Shown: positions 45,641 to 58,830, counted from the first letter of the stretch. The stretch is 64,000 nt of DNA from Sternotherus odoratus (GCA_032164245.1 JAVMKO010000007.1:4426371-4490370), one strand, 5' to 3'. A program made the numbers and translations. Notes: generated by a model not told the origin, from the letters alone.

Positions 45641-46735
45641 ATCATAGAATCATACAATCATCGAATATCAGGTTTGGAAGGGACCTCAGGAGGTCATCTA
45701 GTCCAACCCCCTGCTCAAAGCAGGACCAACCCCAACTAAATCATCCCAGCCAGGGCTTCGTCAAGCCTGACCTTAAAAACCTCTAAGGAAGGAGATTCTA
45801 CCATCTCCCTAGGTAACCCTTTCCAATGCTTCACCACCCTCCTAGTGAAAAAGTTTTTCCTAATACACAACCTAAACCTCCCCCACAGCTTGAGACCATT
45901 ACTCCTTGTTCTGTCATCTGCCACCACTGAGAACAGTCTAGATCCATCCTCTTTAGAACCCCCTTTCAGGTAGTTGAAAGCAGCTATCAAATCTCCCCTC
46001 AGTCTTCTCTTTTGTAGACTAAACAATCCCAGTTCTCTCAGCCTCTCCTCATAAGTCATGTGCTCAGGCCCCTAATCATTTTTGTTGCCCTTCTCTGGAC
46101 TCTTTCCAATTTTTTGACATCTTTCTTGTAGTGTGGGCCCCAAAACTGGACACAGTACTCCAGATGAGGCCTCACCAATGTCGAATAGAGAGGAACGATC
46201 ACGTCCCTCGCTCTGCTGGCAATGCCCCTACTTTTACAGCCCAAAATGCTGGTAGCCTTCTTGGCAATAAGGGCACACTGTTGACTCATATCCAGCTTCT
46301 CATTCACTGTAATCCCTAGGTCCTTTTCTGCAGAACTGCTGCCTAGCCACTTGGTCCCTAGTCTGTAGCAGTGCATGGGATTCTTCTGTCCTAAGTGCAG
46401 GACTCTGCACTTCTTCTTGTTGAACCTCATCAGATTTCTTTTGGCCCAATCCTCTAATTTTTCTAGGTCCCTCTGTATCCTCTCCCTACCCTCCAGCGTA
46501 TGTACCACTCCTCCCAGTTAATGGGGCCTCTGCGAACTTGTTGAGGGTGCAGTCCACATCATCCTCCGGATCATTAATGAAGATATTGAACAAAATTGGC
46601 CTTGGGACCCACCTGTGGGGTACTTCACTTGATACTGGCTGCCAATTAGACACGGAGCCATTGATCACTACCTGTTGAGCCTGATGATCTAGCCAGCTTT
46701 CTATCCACCTTATAGTCCATCTTATAGTTCTACAA
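45641..46735 (-). mobile_element. CR1 LINE, about 1.1 kb, degraded
   Basis: In minus-strand order it reads VSNWQPVSSEVPHRWV, FNIFINDPEDDVDCTLNKFA, then a small deletion. Next come EGRERIQRDLEKLEDWAKRN, KKCRVLHLGQKNPMHCYRLG, VRPHLEYCVQFWG and [13 protein letters not shown]. The catalytic FADD block is altered to FAEA and truncated. It ends with the ATGATTGTATGATTCTATG repeats at 45641-45665. It is the longest CR1 copy here. Confidence 0.92.
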
Positions 46736-47231
46736 GATGACTTGTGTGTAGATGTTTGCAGGATTGGGGTCCATGGATACCATTCATCAGCTTCATGGGA
46801 GGGGATCAGTCAGATCAAGAAACCCATAAACTTTATAAGCTTTTCATCTTATTAAAATAAAACATAAAGGGGAAAACTTGCATCACTGCTGACTTACGAC
46901 ACTTCTATTTCATGCGATTGTAACAAACACTGCAACCTCACGTATCCTGAGAATTGTGTAAATTCAGGCGGGTCTGTGAAAGTTAAGTTGAATTTGTCTG
47001 TTATTTGAGAACCGGTTGTCTGCAGCTGTAATAAAAAATGCAAATGGACTCATCTTTTCAGAGTGGCTCACGGGTTATCTGCAAAGGTCAATTCATTCTT
47101 GAACACACACACACATTTATATAGATGGCATAATCCCATTGTAAAATACAAAGATTTCTAGGTGCATCATTCAGTCAGTGAAAATAAGATAAAGGTCTAA
47201 AATATGTTGATCACTTCCTCCTGTTTTTCAG
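46736..47231. other. CHRNA8: End of CHRNA8 intron 9
   Basis: AT-rich, with a short (AC)n at 47104-47114. No gene; polypyrimidine tract before exon 10. Confidence 0.5.
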
Positions 47232-47753
47232 GTGCGTGTTATCCTGCTGAATTGGTGTGCTTGGTTTCTAAGGATGAAAAAGCCTGGAGAGAACATAAGG
47301 CCCCTCTCTTGCAAATACAACTATCCCAAGCACCGTTCAAGCATCAGTAGCGTGGAGATGAACGTATTACCTGGATACCAATCTAGCAACGGGAATGTGA
47401 TCTATAGCTACCATGCCGTGGAAAACCCATGTTGCCCACAAACCAGTGACTCAGGTGGTAAGAGTGGAAAGGTCGCGTGCGCCTCTCCAGAAGATATTGA
47501 GCTAGTTCAAAAGAAAGCTTTAATGGACACTATCCCAGCGATTGTCAAAATCCTGGAAGAAGTTCAATTCATTGCAATGCGCTTCAGGAAACAAGATGAG
47601 GGTGAAGAGGTTTGTAGTGAGTGGAAGTTTGCAGCTGCTGTCATAGACAGATTATGCCTGGTTGCATTTTCACTCTTTGCAATCATCTGTACGTTTACAA
47701 TACTGATGTCTGCTCCAAATTTTATAGAAGCCGTTTCAAAGGATTTTGCATAA
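47232..47753 (+). CDS. CHRNA8: CHRNA8 exon 10 (cytoplasmic loop, TM4, C-terminus)
   Basis: The terminal coding exon starts after TTTTTCAG in phase 0 with [15 protein letters not shown], the conserved start of the large cytoplasmic loop. The variable loop follows, then the amphipathic MA helix ([20 protein letters not shown]), [20 protein letters not shown] as the start of TM4, and the C-terminal VSKDFA ending in TAA. The loop differs strongly from alpha-7 and is the main basis for calling alpha-8. It is 173 residues with no break. The last membrane segment has FTILM where alpha-7 has IGILM. Confidence 0.93.
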   Translation: MRVILLNWCAWFLRMKKPGENIRPLSCKYNYPKHRSSISSVEMNVLPGYQSSNGNVIYSYHAVENPCCPQTSDSGGKSGKVACASPEDIELVQKKALMDTIPAIVKILEEVQFIAMRFRKQDEGEEVCSEWKFAAAVIDRLCLVAFSLFAIICTFTILMSAPNFIEAVSKDFA

Positions 47754-48799
47754 GGCTCTCAAAGAGAAGTATGCAGTACAAACAAGGTCATTTCAAAATA
47801 TAAAACGTTGCCATTAACTTTGCTAAATAACGTAATTTAAATCTTACATAGAACGAAGGAGCTGAAATTAGTTTTGAGAGCTGATTATCGCCACTGTTAG
47901 TGATTGTAATGACTGAATTATATAAATACTGGACCCCGTTATTTATTTTTTAGATTGTGTCTGCCTGTAATGATGTTATGATCTGTGACAAGTGGTAGGC
48001 AAGAATTCAAATCTTTGTTACAAGTAATCACTAGTGTATGTATACTACTAAGAAAGCACTAGTGAACCTTTATCTATTGTTTAATAAGTAAAAGCTAGAT
48101 TGATAAGTCATTCTGACCAACATGTTCCTTAGTATATTGTCATTTTCAATATCTTTGTTTCAGTATCTTCGACTAGTGTGGCTGTGACATGCATTTCTCA
48201 TGTTTGACAACGTGTTACTCTGCTCTATTTATACTGCATTTAGCTAAACAAACTACCCGTGTTCGCGTGTCCTCTTGCTGTGATTATCTGAAACATTTTT
48301 CCATGCAAGACGTTGACAGAATGTGTTTTTGCTAAAACTTTACAGAAATATTTTTTTTAAATGGAGGAAATGTTGGTTGTTGAGAGGGAACAGAAAACTC
48401 AGTCAGCATTCAGAGAACTGTACAAATTCTCTGACACTGTTGTGTTGCTACTGTTGTTCATTTGAGTCAAACTGTATTCAAATTAAGCACAACTGCCAAT
48501 CTAATACCTGCTAATCCTAAATTTTTAGAGAGGATTCCTGGCTCCATCGAATTCAATAGTTTTGCCAGTGACTTCAGTGGGGCCAGGATTTCGACATTAG
48601 ATGTCACCGTCTAATCTTCTTTGCTGGGCTCCGTTGGTGTGGTCCACTTCAAACTTGGCCAATGTGGTCTTGTTAAAGGAATCATGTTGATTGAAGACAA
48701 CTTATTTTTCTTTAGCTAAAGTATAACATGGAAGACCTTTGTCTTTACTTGTAACCATGTTGCTGCTGTTAACTACTGTAATATTTAAATATCAATAAA
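47754..48799 (+). other. CHRNA8: CHRNA8 3' UTR
   Basis: About 1.05 kb of AT-rich sequence runs from the stop to an AATAAA. It has no continuing reading frame. Around 48535-48602 lies an imperfect inverted repeat (a CTCCAT...TTCAGTGG pattern) of a type that recurs in this window near 58905 and 63690, so part of the UTR is repeat-derived. The transcript end is inferred from the poly(A) signal only. Confidence 0.7.
48794..48799 (+). promoter_or_regulatory. CHRNA8: Poly(A) signal AATAAA for CHRNA8
   Basis: A canonical AATAAA sits 1.04 kb after the stop codon, followed within 40 bases by T/G-rich sequence. It is the clearest downstream signal. Alternative earlier signals cannot be excluded. Confidence 0.65.
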
Positions 48800-49733
<934 letters not shown>

Positions 49734-49775
49734 CCCATTCCCAGCTGCAGAACAGCACAGACACGGCAATCAGCT

Positions 49776-49853
49776 CTGGGAAGACTCATCTTAAGGGACT
49801 TGCCCTAGCACTCAGGTGTGCTAGGGCAAGTCCCTTAAGATGAGTCTTCCCAG
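49776..49853. repeat. Perfect palindrome, 36-bp arms, 6-bp loop
   Basis: Arm 49776-49811 (starts CTGGGAAGACTC) and arm 49818-49853 are exact reverse complements around the loop TCAGGT. It sits 44 bp from the end of the (CA)n tract. It may be a real foldback event or a sequencing/assembly artefact. Confidence 0.95.
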
Positions 49854-49859
49854 ACTCAG

Positions 49860-49924
49860 CTTGGAGTGTAGACCCAAAGGTATATTATGAACCTTGGAGT
49901 GTAGACCCAAAGGTATATTATGAA
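49860..49924 (+). repeat. Tandem 32-bp duplication
   Basis: The 32-bp unit starting CTTGGAGTGTAGACCC occurs at 49860-49891 and 49893-49924 with no mismatch, separated by one C. Confidence 0.97.
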
Positions 49925-52352
49925 ATCCGCCTCCACCCTCAATGTGGAGGAATGTATACACAGCCTCTTCCCCACCCCCAACTACGAGTTGTACAAAGCG
50001 GGTTATATTATAAACAAGAAATACGTCTATTAACTACAAAAGGTACATGTTCAGTAGTTAAGGAGATAGCAAACAGAACAAAGCAGATTACTAAGCAAAT
50101 AAAACAAAATACACAAGCTAAGCTTGTTTCACTAAAGAAATTGGTTACAAATAGTCATTTGTCACCATAGATATTGTTGCAGGCAGACTGCAGAAAGTCT
50201 TGAAAGGCAGCTGCACTGGTCTGCAGCTGAGACCTCATGTATTATTACTCACAAGCTAGATGCCCTTCCAGCTTAGGCTCAACACTTCTTACCCCAGATC
50301 AGGCCTTGCGTCCAGGTGTTTTTCAGTGGTTCTTGGGGTGGGGAGGCAGGGGAGAATCACGATGATGTCACACCCTTGCCATATATAGCTCTTGTATAAG
50401 GCAGGAACTGTTTGTTTGGCATTCAAAAAGGGGAAGAGAGGTATCCAGTACCAGGTGACTTGGACCCATGTCTCTGCATGCCATTGCTCGTAGGCTATCT
50501 CAAGAGTCCACAGGAAGACTAAGTTCTTTTACAGTCCATGGTCTTTGCTAATGGGCCATTAGCCCTGTCTGGCTTTTCCATTGTTGAACCTGAAGGGCTA
50601 GTTGGGGGTGACACCCAAAGTAAGACATTTGAAATACAGCTACCTAGTCAATATTCCTAACTTCAGATACAGAAATGATACAGGCATACAAATTGGATAA
50701 TCACATTCAGTAAATCATAACCTTGCCAATGATATCTTCTATGAGCCATCTTGTATAAAGTACATTTCAGTTATGTCATATCCATATCATAAGCATATTC
50801 TCATAAATATGGAGTGTAATGTCACACCATCTATTGCTGATGGTTTGCTTTTCAGAATGGACATGGGTAAAGAGTCCATGGTGATTTGACCACAAACGTT
50901 TGTTGACTACCTTTTAAATCTTGCAGGAGTTGACAGGAAGGCCTTTTATCGGTTCTTTCCTTATTCTTCGAGAGGTCCCAAATGGTGGCAGAGAGCATTC
51001 ACTCGTCCTCTGTGCAGGCCTTTATATGTGAGGTTTGACAAAGTTGTCACCTCTCCTCTTGTGTGTCTACACATCGCTGCTAGGGCAACAAGAAGATTTT
51101 CCTTACCGTACCATAACTGTGAGGATGACACTCAGATTTAGATCTTATCATTGTTATCCCATATATTATGGTGTCTGATCTCCTAGTATTGAAAGAGGCA
51201 GGCAAGCGGATGGGACTAAACTGGCTTAAGTTCCTCCTAGATAAATGGACATAAAGCTGAAATATCTAAAAGAACAGCTTGGAGTTATTGGTGCACCTTT
51301 CACTGCGGGTGTATGCCCAACCTCACCAACAGTGTTTGGGTCATAGGGATCCTTTTCTCCCCTGGATTCGCATGTGACTATAGTATGTAGCACCTTTTAA
51401 CATCTATGATGGGCTAGGAAGGTTACCTCTCCCCTAGGATACACTGTTCCTTTGTACTCTCAAGGCTAGATCATTACAGCAATGTGCTCTACCTTGGACT
51501 CTGCTGGAGAAGCATCCCAAAGTTGCCTCTAGTGCTGATGACAGTGGTTTGACATGTGTAAGATCTTCTATCTGCTATAACAGCAGTGGTCTACGAGCTG
51601 GACTAGTTGCACTTGTAGGCATAGTTCAAGGTGTTGATCACGACCTATAATGTATAATGCTCTAAGTAGTCTCTGAGGGATCGTACTGTTCCATCGGACA
51701 TGCCAGAGCTGAATTTTCTGAATGTTCCCAAGCCAGCATCATGACGTTCTCAGTGCCTTTTGCTATTGCTCCTTTGGAGTTTGCGCTTGGTGAGCTGCAG
51801 GACACAGTGCAAGAACTGTTTGTCTTGTATAAGCCTTTGGCTAATTTGCAAAAATAAAGTAGAACGGGGCTTGGAGTTAGTGACCAGTGGGCCCTGCTAC
51901 TGAGACTAAGCTGACAGGCCTATAGTTTATAAGTGTAATGGACTCTTAATTCTTGTGAGGTACCCTGTTGCTTCAGCGATAGAGACTGAGTATTTCTAAC
52001 ACTGTTAGATACCCATTTATTTCTGCAGCTTTTATGTCTAAAATAGAGCAGGCAGGACAGTGAATGACCTCTAGAATCAGTCACTCAAGGACTCTTCCTA
52101 TTTTTGCTTCAAGCCTTTTGTCATCATAAGCAATCTCCAGAGACAGAAAAGAAGGCATAAAAGCTGAAAGTAAAGCACAGCAGTCATAGTAACTAAGCAT
52201 CCCAATGCAAAGCATGTTTCTTTACATGAAACATGCAGATACTAGGAAAGAGGATTTTTCCTAACTGGAGCACTGGTGCATAAATCTTAAGAGCAGTAAG
52301 AGGATAAGAACTAGCCTAAAAACAACAATGGAAAACGAGTATCAGGCAACAT
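49925..52352. other. Intergenic between convergent genes
   Basis: AT-rich sequence with no recognisable exon. Part of 49930-50820 has the look of an old LTR or transposon (CATATATAGCTCTTGTATAA at 50378), but no termini were found. Confidence 0.4.
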
Positions 52353-52358
52353 TTTATT
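52353..52358 (-). promoter_or_regulatory. DNAH6: Candidate poly(A) signal for DNAH6
   Basis: On the minus strand AATAAA occurs about 160 bases after the dynein stop codon. It would give a short 3' UTR, common for axonemal dynein genes. Position and motif are the only evidence. Confidence 0.5.
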
Positions 52359-52516
52359 TTATAAAATCTAATACAAATGAAAAAGTAAATTATAGGTTAG
52401 AAGTCAGTATTAGACTGTCAGGAGTCTAGGGTTGTGACCATGCTAAAACCATTCTGCTGGTATACGTTGTGAGTGTGATTTACACACACTCCCGCTGGAT
52501 TGTAAGGGCACCCTGC

Positions 52517-52620
52517 TTACTCATTCAGCTGGCAGAGCAAGGCCGATCCTTTCGATATCCAGTAATCACTTGATCTTTTGGAGGGTAATAAGACTGTTAC
52601 CACAAAATTGGTAGAATGAC
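52517..52620 (-). CDS. DNAH6: DNAH6 last coding exon
   Basis: This short exon completes the Gly of STTG and codes [20 protein letters not shown], then [13 protein letters not shown] and a TAA stop. HSTNFV followed by a small hydrophobic strand and a final ALLCQL is the standard C-terminus of axonemal dynein heavy chains. It is preceded by an AACTAG acceptor and is 3.05 kb from the previous exon. Only 33 residues long, it was found by matching the expected continuation and phase. Confidence 0.92.
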
Positions 52621-54280
52621 CTAGTTAAAAAAGCAAAGAGAAAAACTGTTACCATTTATCTAAGCAATGCAAATCATTATGTCAACACAACATTATAGAG
52701 AAGAATTTAACCCCCCCAAAACCAGCACATTCAGAACCAAGGTTGCTACAATATCCCATGCCCATCACATTACAATACATCTCTCATCATATACCAGTGG
52801 ATAGCGTCACATACTATTAGGCAAAGTGTTATATAATTTCACAAGCAAACCGATTACCTTAAAAAAATCAGTCAAAATTGCTAAATGGCAACAGGGTACT
52901 TACCTATAACATTGCGTACAAAACCCAAGCACTTAAAAACAAATAAATGAACAGTCAAGGGCATCAGAAATCTTACTCTATCCATGTAATAAGCAAGTAC
53001 ACTGGGCCAGGTTCTGATATCCTTACTCACACTGAGTCACACTTACTCCACAAGTGGTCCCACGGATTTCAGTTAAGGTGCTATTCAATGGAAGCATATC
53101 AGAATCTGTCACATTTGTTTTCTCAAATATAAAGAAATGCAGATTTAATCAAACCACAACAATCTCAAGATTGCCCCATGGATTGCTGCAGTTTTTAAGT
53201 ATTATTTTTGTTATCTGAATTGCAATATCTACATACATTTGGAGGAATTTACTCCATTAATTTTATCAGGACTTCAGTAGTCTCCATTCAAAATGTGCCA
53301 GTTTTGCCTTTCATAAATAGATATGGTTATGTATTTACAGAAATCGCTATATTTGCTATTGCGAATACTCTACCTAGGGATTGTTTTGAAAATACTAAGG
53401 CAATTTTATTTAGGTATCTCAGGGAACTCGCACTTTTTTAAGAGTGACCATTATAAAGTAAAATACTAAGTACTGGAAGTTCATGAACTGAAGAAACCTC
53501 CTCATATTAGGCTAGTTTGGACCAAGGACAGGAGGACAGTATGTACACATAGCAACCAGAAACACTCTGACCAAGGCCATGACAAGACCTGATTTCTTGA
53601 TATGTGAAAAAGACAGTCCATAATATTGAATCAAAGTAGAAAACAGCACTAAAGTTTTGCCCAAATAATCTCTCTCTCCAATTCTGGGACATATCCTCCT
53701 CGGTGACAGAGAGTCTGTAGAAGGAGCTTTTCCATCTCTGTGGAACATTCAGTGTCTAGACCTAAGAGGAAACTCCTGGTTTGGATGAAATCTGACCACG
53801 AATCTGGGTTAAAAGGTCTGGAATGAGCAGCAACAGAAACAGAGGTTCCAATGACTGGCTCAGGAAAGCCCCCCCCCCAGCAACAAGCCCAGTCAGGAGC
53901 TGCTAGGGCTCTCTCCTGTTTACCTTGCTGATTACATAAGGAACAAGAGGGAGGGGAGGAAACACATAAAAGAGTCCCTGACTTCAAGTTGATAGGAAGG
54001 CATCTGCCAAGGAAGCAGGCTGTCTGTGCTCTTGAACAGAGCACAGGATACTGTGGATCTCACATACGCAGCTGAAACTCCACTGACTTTAGCTACTCCT
54101 GGTTTAAATTAGGGTGAAGATAGGCTTTATTACAGATATGCTCAGGCACTGCTTGGCTGACCTTGACACCTTTTGTTGATACTGTGAAATGCCATGTCCT
54201 ACTGCTGCTTCTGCATCTCTGGCATGTGAATGAAGGCAGTAGATTCAAAAACACTTAACCAAACCTTCTTAAAGAAAAGA
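52621..54280. other. DNAH6: DNAH6 last intron, first part
   Basis: No exon. An inverted-repeat relic lies near 53005-53090. A frame at 53649-54044 lacks a domain. Confidence 0.45.
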
Positions 54281-54282
54281 CT

Positions 54283-54575
54283 TTAAGGTCAGGTCTACAC
54301 TATCCGCTGGATCGGATTGGCGGGTAGCGATAGATCTTTCGGGGATCGATTTATTGCATCTAGTCTAGACACAATAAATCGATCCCTGGGCGCTCTCCTG
54401 TCGACTCCGGAACTCCACCACTGCGAGAGGAGCAAGCAGAGTTGATGGGGGAGCGGCTCAGCACTGTGAAGACGCGACAGTAACTTGACCTAAATACATC
54501 GACTTCAGCTACACTATTCACATAGCTGAAGTTGCGTATCTTAGGTCGATCCCCACCCAGTGTAGACCTAAGCAT
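54283..54575. mobile_element. Palindromic MITE in DNAH6 intron
   Basis: The ends AGGTCAGGTCTACACT and AGTGTAGACCTAAGC are inverted repeats. An inner palindrome GGATCGATTTATTG…CAATAAATCGATCC (54344-54385) forms a second hairpin. About 290 bp and non-coding. The TCTACAC-type ends resemble those of the transposon at 21132. Confidence 0.75.
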
Positions 54576-55667
54576 CATTAGCTTAATCAGCATCAGCTCA
54601 ATGACATATTTCTGCACTGATATAACCATGATCATCATGATATATGCAAAATCTTGTTAGCATCATGACACACAGTCACTTTAGCATCTCTAGCACCTTG
54701 ACAATGTCTGAGCAAACAATGAGAAGACAAGATTCATGGTGCCTCATCACCCCTCCCCATATTGCTGTTGTGAACTGCGGCACCTGCTTCCTTGGAGCAG
54801 ATTCCCAGCATTCTGCTCCTGCACATTTTCCGTGACGTGTAAGAAGTGAATGAAGGCCTTGCTAACTGTCATTGTGTAAGAGAGGCTGGACATTCTCTCT
54901 GCGAGAAGGAAAAGGTGTTGAGAACAACACTGTCTAAATAAAGACAACAGAAATCAAATCAGACTGTACTTAGAAGATACAAACAATAGGAAGGAAAATC
55001 AGGCGCTGCATGTGCAGGGAAAAGGAATGTGCAGTGGTGGTGGTTTCCAGAAGGCACTTATTTCATGTGACCTCTGTATCTCCTGATATTACTAAATTCT
55101 TTTAGCTGACTAGTCAGCTTCTGAATCTCGCCTCTGAAGCTGAAACCTAGCAGTGTGGAGCTAATAAAATCAACTTGTATTTGGAGAAAGTTATTTTTTG
55201 CACAGTTATACTATTGCATTAATAACTCCAGCTTGCAACAGCTTTGTCAAAAAGCAAAGCATTATTTATTTCAAAAAAAGCATTTCAGAGGAAACAGAGC
55301 TGCAAACAATAAACAGTCGACATGCGTGCTTATCCTTCTCTAAGGCTTAACCCTTGGAGCCAGGAAAGCCTCAACAGCTCTCAGCCGTTCCCGCAGGACC
55401 TGTCTCTCTCTCCCTTCTCAGTCTTCTTTGGTTATTACACAGCAAATAAATAACATACAGAGAAAGATGGAATTGTTCTGACAAAGAGGCCATGGGCTAA
55501 ATTTGAGCTCTTATTGCAAACTTAGGAAAAATTCCTTTTTAAATGACTTATGGGCATGACTTTCATTTAAAAGTTCAAAGTTAATGTCCGAGTACTCCCC
55601 TGTTCAGAATCTCCACACTACACACTTCTGATTTTGCTAAGAACTCTGATTTTAAAGAAACAGTTAC
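54576..55667. other. DNAH6: DNAH6 last intron, second part
   Basis: No gene or repeat recognised. Confidence 0.45.
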
Positions 55668-55890
55668 CTGTGGTGGAGAGTGTCCCAGCTCTGGCTCCAG
55701 TTTTATAAAGTGGTGACTGATACAAAGATGGACTTGGTTCATAATTTCGATGGGGCTCAAAATGTACCACTGGCAACATTGGATTCATTTGCCTAGGTAA
55801 GGCATCCTCTATAACCATCTCTTCATCATCCCAACGACTGGCATCCATGAACATCCCATGGACCAATACACCATCTTCTGGAGAGGGTAA
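55668..55890 (-). CDS. DNAH6: DNAH6 penultimate exon (dynein C-terminal domain)
   Basis: This 223-bp exon reads [20 protein letters not shown] at its start and [17 protein letters not shown] at its end. EDGV.(V/I)HG(M/L)F and PLYKT..R.G.LSTTG are the hallmarks of the C-terminal domain of dynein heavy chains, which packs on the AAA+ ring. [18 protein letters not shown] is a variant I associate with DNAH6 rather than DNAH1, 3, 7 or 12. Acceptor TTTCAG and donor GTAACT are consensus, and phases agree with both neighbours. Confidence 0.93.
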
Positions 55891-56040
55891 CTGAAATAAA
55901 CAGCAGGTGACAAGAAAGCAAAATCTCCCAAATTTATGAATAAACAAAAATGAACTGAATGGTCAAAGTAGGATGACTTGTTCACATCACAAGACGTTCT
56001 AGATTCTTGGGGAAAGACACATACCTAGAAAACTAGGTAC

Positions 56041-56213
56041 TAGGGAGAGATAGCTCAGTGGGTTGAGTATTGGCCTACTAAGCCCAGGCTTGTGAGTTCA
56101 ATCCTTGAGGGGGTTATTTAGGGATATAGAGCTAAAATGGGATTAGTGCTGCTTTGAGCAGCGGGTTGGACTAGATGATCTCCTAAGGTCGCTTCCAACC
56201 CTGAGATTCTATG
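56041..56213 (+). mobile_element. tRNA-derived SINE with CR1 tail (Cry I type)
   Basis: The head contains pol III A-box-like TAGCTCAGTGGGTTGAGT and B-box GAGTTCAATCC, as in a tRNA gene. The tail GCTGCTTTGAGCAGCGGGTT and GGACTAGATGATCTCC matches the CR1 3' end seen at 34030, then ATTCTATGA. This fits the tortoise Cry I SINEs, which borrow the CR1 3' end for retrotransposition. It lies between two DNAH6 exons. Confidence 0.9.
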
Positions 56214-56458
56214 AACTCTACCATTACAGCCACCTGAAAATTATCTAATTTTCAATTTTTTTGAGACAAATTTTCAACATTTCTCAACCCGCTCTCAGGA
56301 AAACACAACATAAAATCCTGATGTTCAAAGTTTTGTGTGTTATTGAACAATAGTATTAATCTCAGGTTATGCAGAGTCAATGTCAATTTTTGCTCAAAAG
56401 AGATGATACGAAAGATTTTTATTTTTACTTCAGTATCGATAATAAACATCCAAAATAC

Positions 56459-56610
56459 CTGTATATCCATAGGTAATTCTTGTCCAAATTGGCAGACTTT
56501 CAACGCTTCTGTAACTTGTGCTTGGTCTCGATAAACAGGGATGACATTATAGCTGAAACTAAGCTCATCTATTGGTAAGTTATATTTCCGAGCATGATTT
56601 TGAAGAGTGC
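56459..56610 (-). CDS. DNAH6: DNAH6 exon (dynein C-terminal domain)
   Basis: This 152-bp exon codes [20 protein letters not shown], then [20 protein letters not shown] and [11 protein letters not shown]. The motif (T)LQ.HAR+Y..PID.L.F is universal in the C-terminal domain of dynein heavy chains. The donor is GTATTTTG and the acceptor TTGCCAG. It joins in phase to the exon at 58758 (…GFLT plus G) and to LPSPEDG at 55890. Confidence 0.94.
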
Positions 56611-56799
56611 CTGGCAAATGGGAAAAAAATATTTTTTAAATAAAATTGGGGTAGGGGTCAGTTGGAGTGTGCAGTCAAGAACCTTGCTTGCCCTACTGCA
56701 AATGGGACCAAGACATTTCACGCATGCACCAGAGCTGCCTGCACGTTTATTATTGAGAATAAAAATGCTAAAAACTACTGTCTTGCTATCCCCCTAGAG

Positions 56800-57097
56800 C
56801 AGGGATCGGCAACCTTTCTGAAGTGGTGTGCTGAGTCTTCGTTTATTCACTCTCATTTAAGGTTTCGCGTGCCAGTCATACATTTTAACCTTTTTAGGTC
56901 TCTTTCTATAAGTTTATAATGTAGAACTAAACTATTGTTGTATGTAAAGTAAATAAGGTTTTTAAAATGTTTAAGAAACTTCATTTAAATGACAATGACC
57001 CCCGAGACTGGTGGCCAGGACCTGGGTAGTGTGAGTGCCACTGAAAATCAGCTCGCGTGCCACCTTTGGCACCCATGCCATAGGTTGCCTATCCCTG
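56800..57097 (+). mobile_element. Non-autonomous hAT element, copy 3
   Basis: 298 bp, CAGGGATCGGCAACCTTTCT … AGGTTGCCTATCCCTG. The target duplication is CCCTAGAG (56792-56799) and CCTTAGAG (57098-57105). Same family as copies 1 and 2. Confidence 0.92.
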
Positions 57098-57105
57098 CCT
57101 TAGAG

Positions 57106-58757
57106 ATTATTTGGAATTTTCCAGCAAAATCACTATTTGGTGGAAAATGAAATTTCTGCAAAACTGAATTTTTTATAGGAATATTTTCATTTTACTGAAA
57201 CTTTTCAGATTTCCATTTGGAAAATCAAAACAAAATATGGCTTTTTGGGTTAATTCAGCCTGAATCTAAATATTTTTGGTTTGTTGAATTGACCCGAAAC
57301 GTTTTGAATCAGATCAAGATTAAACTGCATTTCCCTATCATGACATGATGTTGCAGTTTTGGGAGCCTGATGTCCCCCATTCCCTCAGATGGGCCAGGTT
57401 CCCTAGCCAGACTATATCTCCAATGCAGTAACGTGAACTCTCCTCCAACCAAACTGTGGGGTGCATCATGGGAATCACATGACTGGTGCATCACAGAAGC
57501 TGTAGCCTGGCCAGGAAGCCCAGCCTATAGGGGGGAAATGGGATACTAAGCACTAAGGGAAATATGACAGTATAAGATGATGTAATTTAATGTTGAACTG
57601 ACCCAAGACCAAATGTTTTGAGCATGCAAGAAATCAAAACGAAACATTTGCATTTGGGAATATCAGAATGTTTTGCCATAGATGCATGATTTTTTTTTGG
57701 AACATCTTGTTTTGTGACAATGATATTTTAGCTTTTCATCCTGATTTGTGATGAAAACAAATGTTGGAACATCTGAAATTCCCATGGGATGGAAATTCCA
57801 ATTTTCACTCAGCTCTACTCTGCACCTGAAGTGGAAAACTGCAAGCTAACAGAACACTCCTCTAGCTATAACTAGTGCATGAAAAATGTTGGAAACATAC
57901 AAACCTGCACACAGACACATAGGACCCTATATCTTAGTGACAGACACGTGGGAGTTTTATAATCTAAGTATTGCAATTATTAATTCTACTCTGCATTCAA
58001 TGAAGCAGAGCTCTCAGTAATAACTATTTATAGTGTGTGACGACAATCTGGATGCATTCTCTGCCTACTTGAAAACAGTCTGTCTAAAACAAATCAAACT
58101 GTGTTCATTTACATGCACTGCCTTTCTTAACTTGTATTCTGATTAAATACTAGACTTTGTTTTCTGGGATTCAGCTGAAGACAGGGCTATGAGACCTCTC
58201 TCTTTCAGAGGAGGAAAAGAATCAGGGTGAGTGACGCTGTCTCCAATCTTTGGCTTCTGCTTTAGTGAGAGGAGAATTAGCAAAGGTTTTCCTCCTAGGC
58301 AAAGGCTTGGAAAGACCATCCCTCCAGCTTCTCTGTATCGGTGAAAGGGCTGCACGCTCCTCTGCTTCTACTTCTCATACAAAGGCTCCACTTGCCTTTA
58401 GTGGGAGTTACTGGGCTGTAGCAAATAATCTGTATCTCTCTTCTTCTTTGGTGGGATGGGGCAACACGGGACACTCTGCATGTCTCCCTGGGGTGGATGT
58501 AGCACAAGGACTGGCAATCCTGATTAGAGCTCAGCAGATGAAAGCCAAAAAGAGCTATCGTTTGCTCAAAACCCAGGCCATTTTTGGCTGTGTGCAAAGA
58601 AGAAAAAAACCCCAAAAGTCCTGGAAAACATATGCAGGGCTCCAGAGCACCAAGGGACCAAGCAACTCTGTCCCCCAGCACATTTTGTTTTGTAGAGCAG
58701 ACAACAGGAAAGATGAGCTTTTATGCATGTAGATTACATTTATTGACTTTTTTTTAC
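57106..58757. other. DNAH6: DNAH6 intron, no gene
   Basis: A-rich, then a 580-bp stretch (58143-58730) with long frames on both strands and no recognised domain, possibly an unclassified repeat. Confidence 0.4.
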
Positions 58758-58830
58758 CTGTTAGAAATCCTTGTGGAAAAAAGAAACCAGAGATCCAGAA
58801 CGACTTCGGTTGACCCCTTCTGAGCCAGGA
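58758..58830 (-). CDS. DNAH6: DNAH6 exon (dynein AAA6 to C-terminal linker)
   Basis: This 73-bp exon is too short to stand out as an open frame. It codes [20 protein letters not shown] and then GFLT with one base of Gly. W...G.P..FW(I/L)SGFFFPQ is one of the most conserved stretches of all dynein heavy chains. The acceptor is GTTTTAG and the donor GTAAAA. It fits exactly between the exon ending RTAFVD at 60334 and the one starting with the rest of Gly at 56610. Confidence 0.94.

Noticed and set aside
56041..56110. Possible tRNA gene
   Set aside because: It is the head of a SINE, followed directly by a CR1-type tail.
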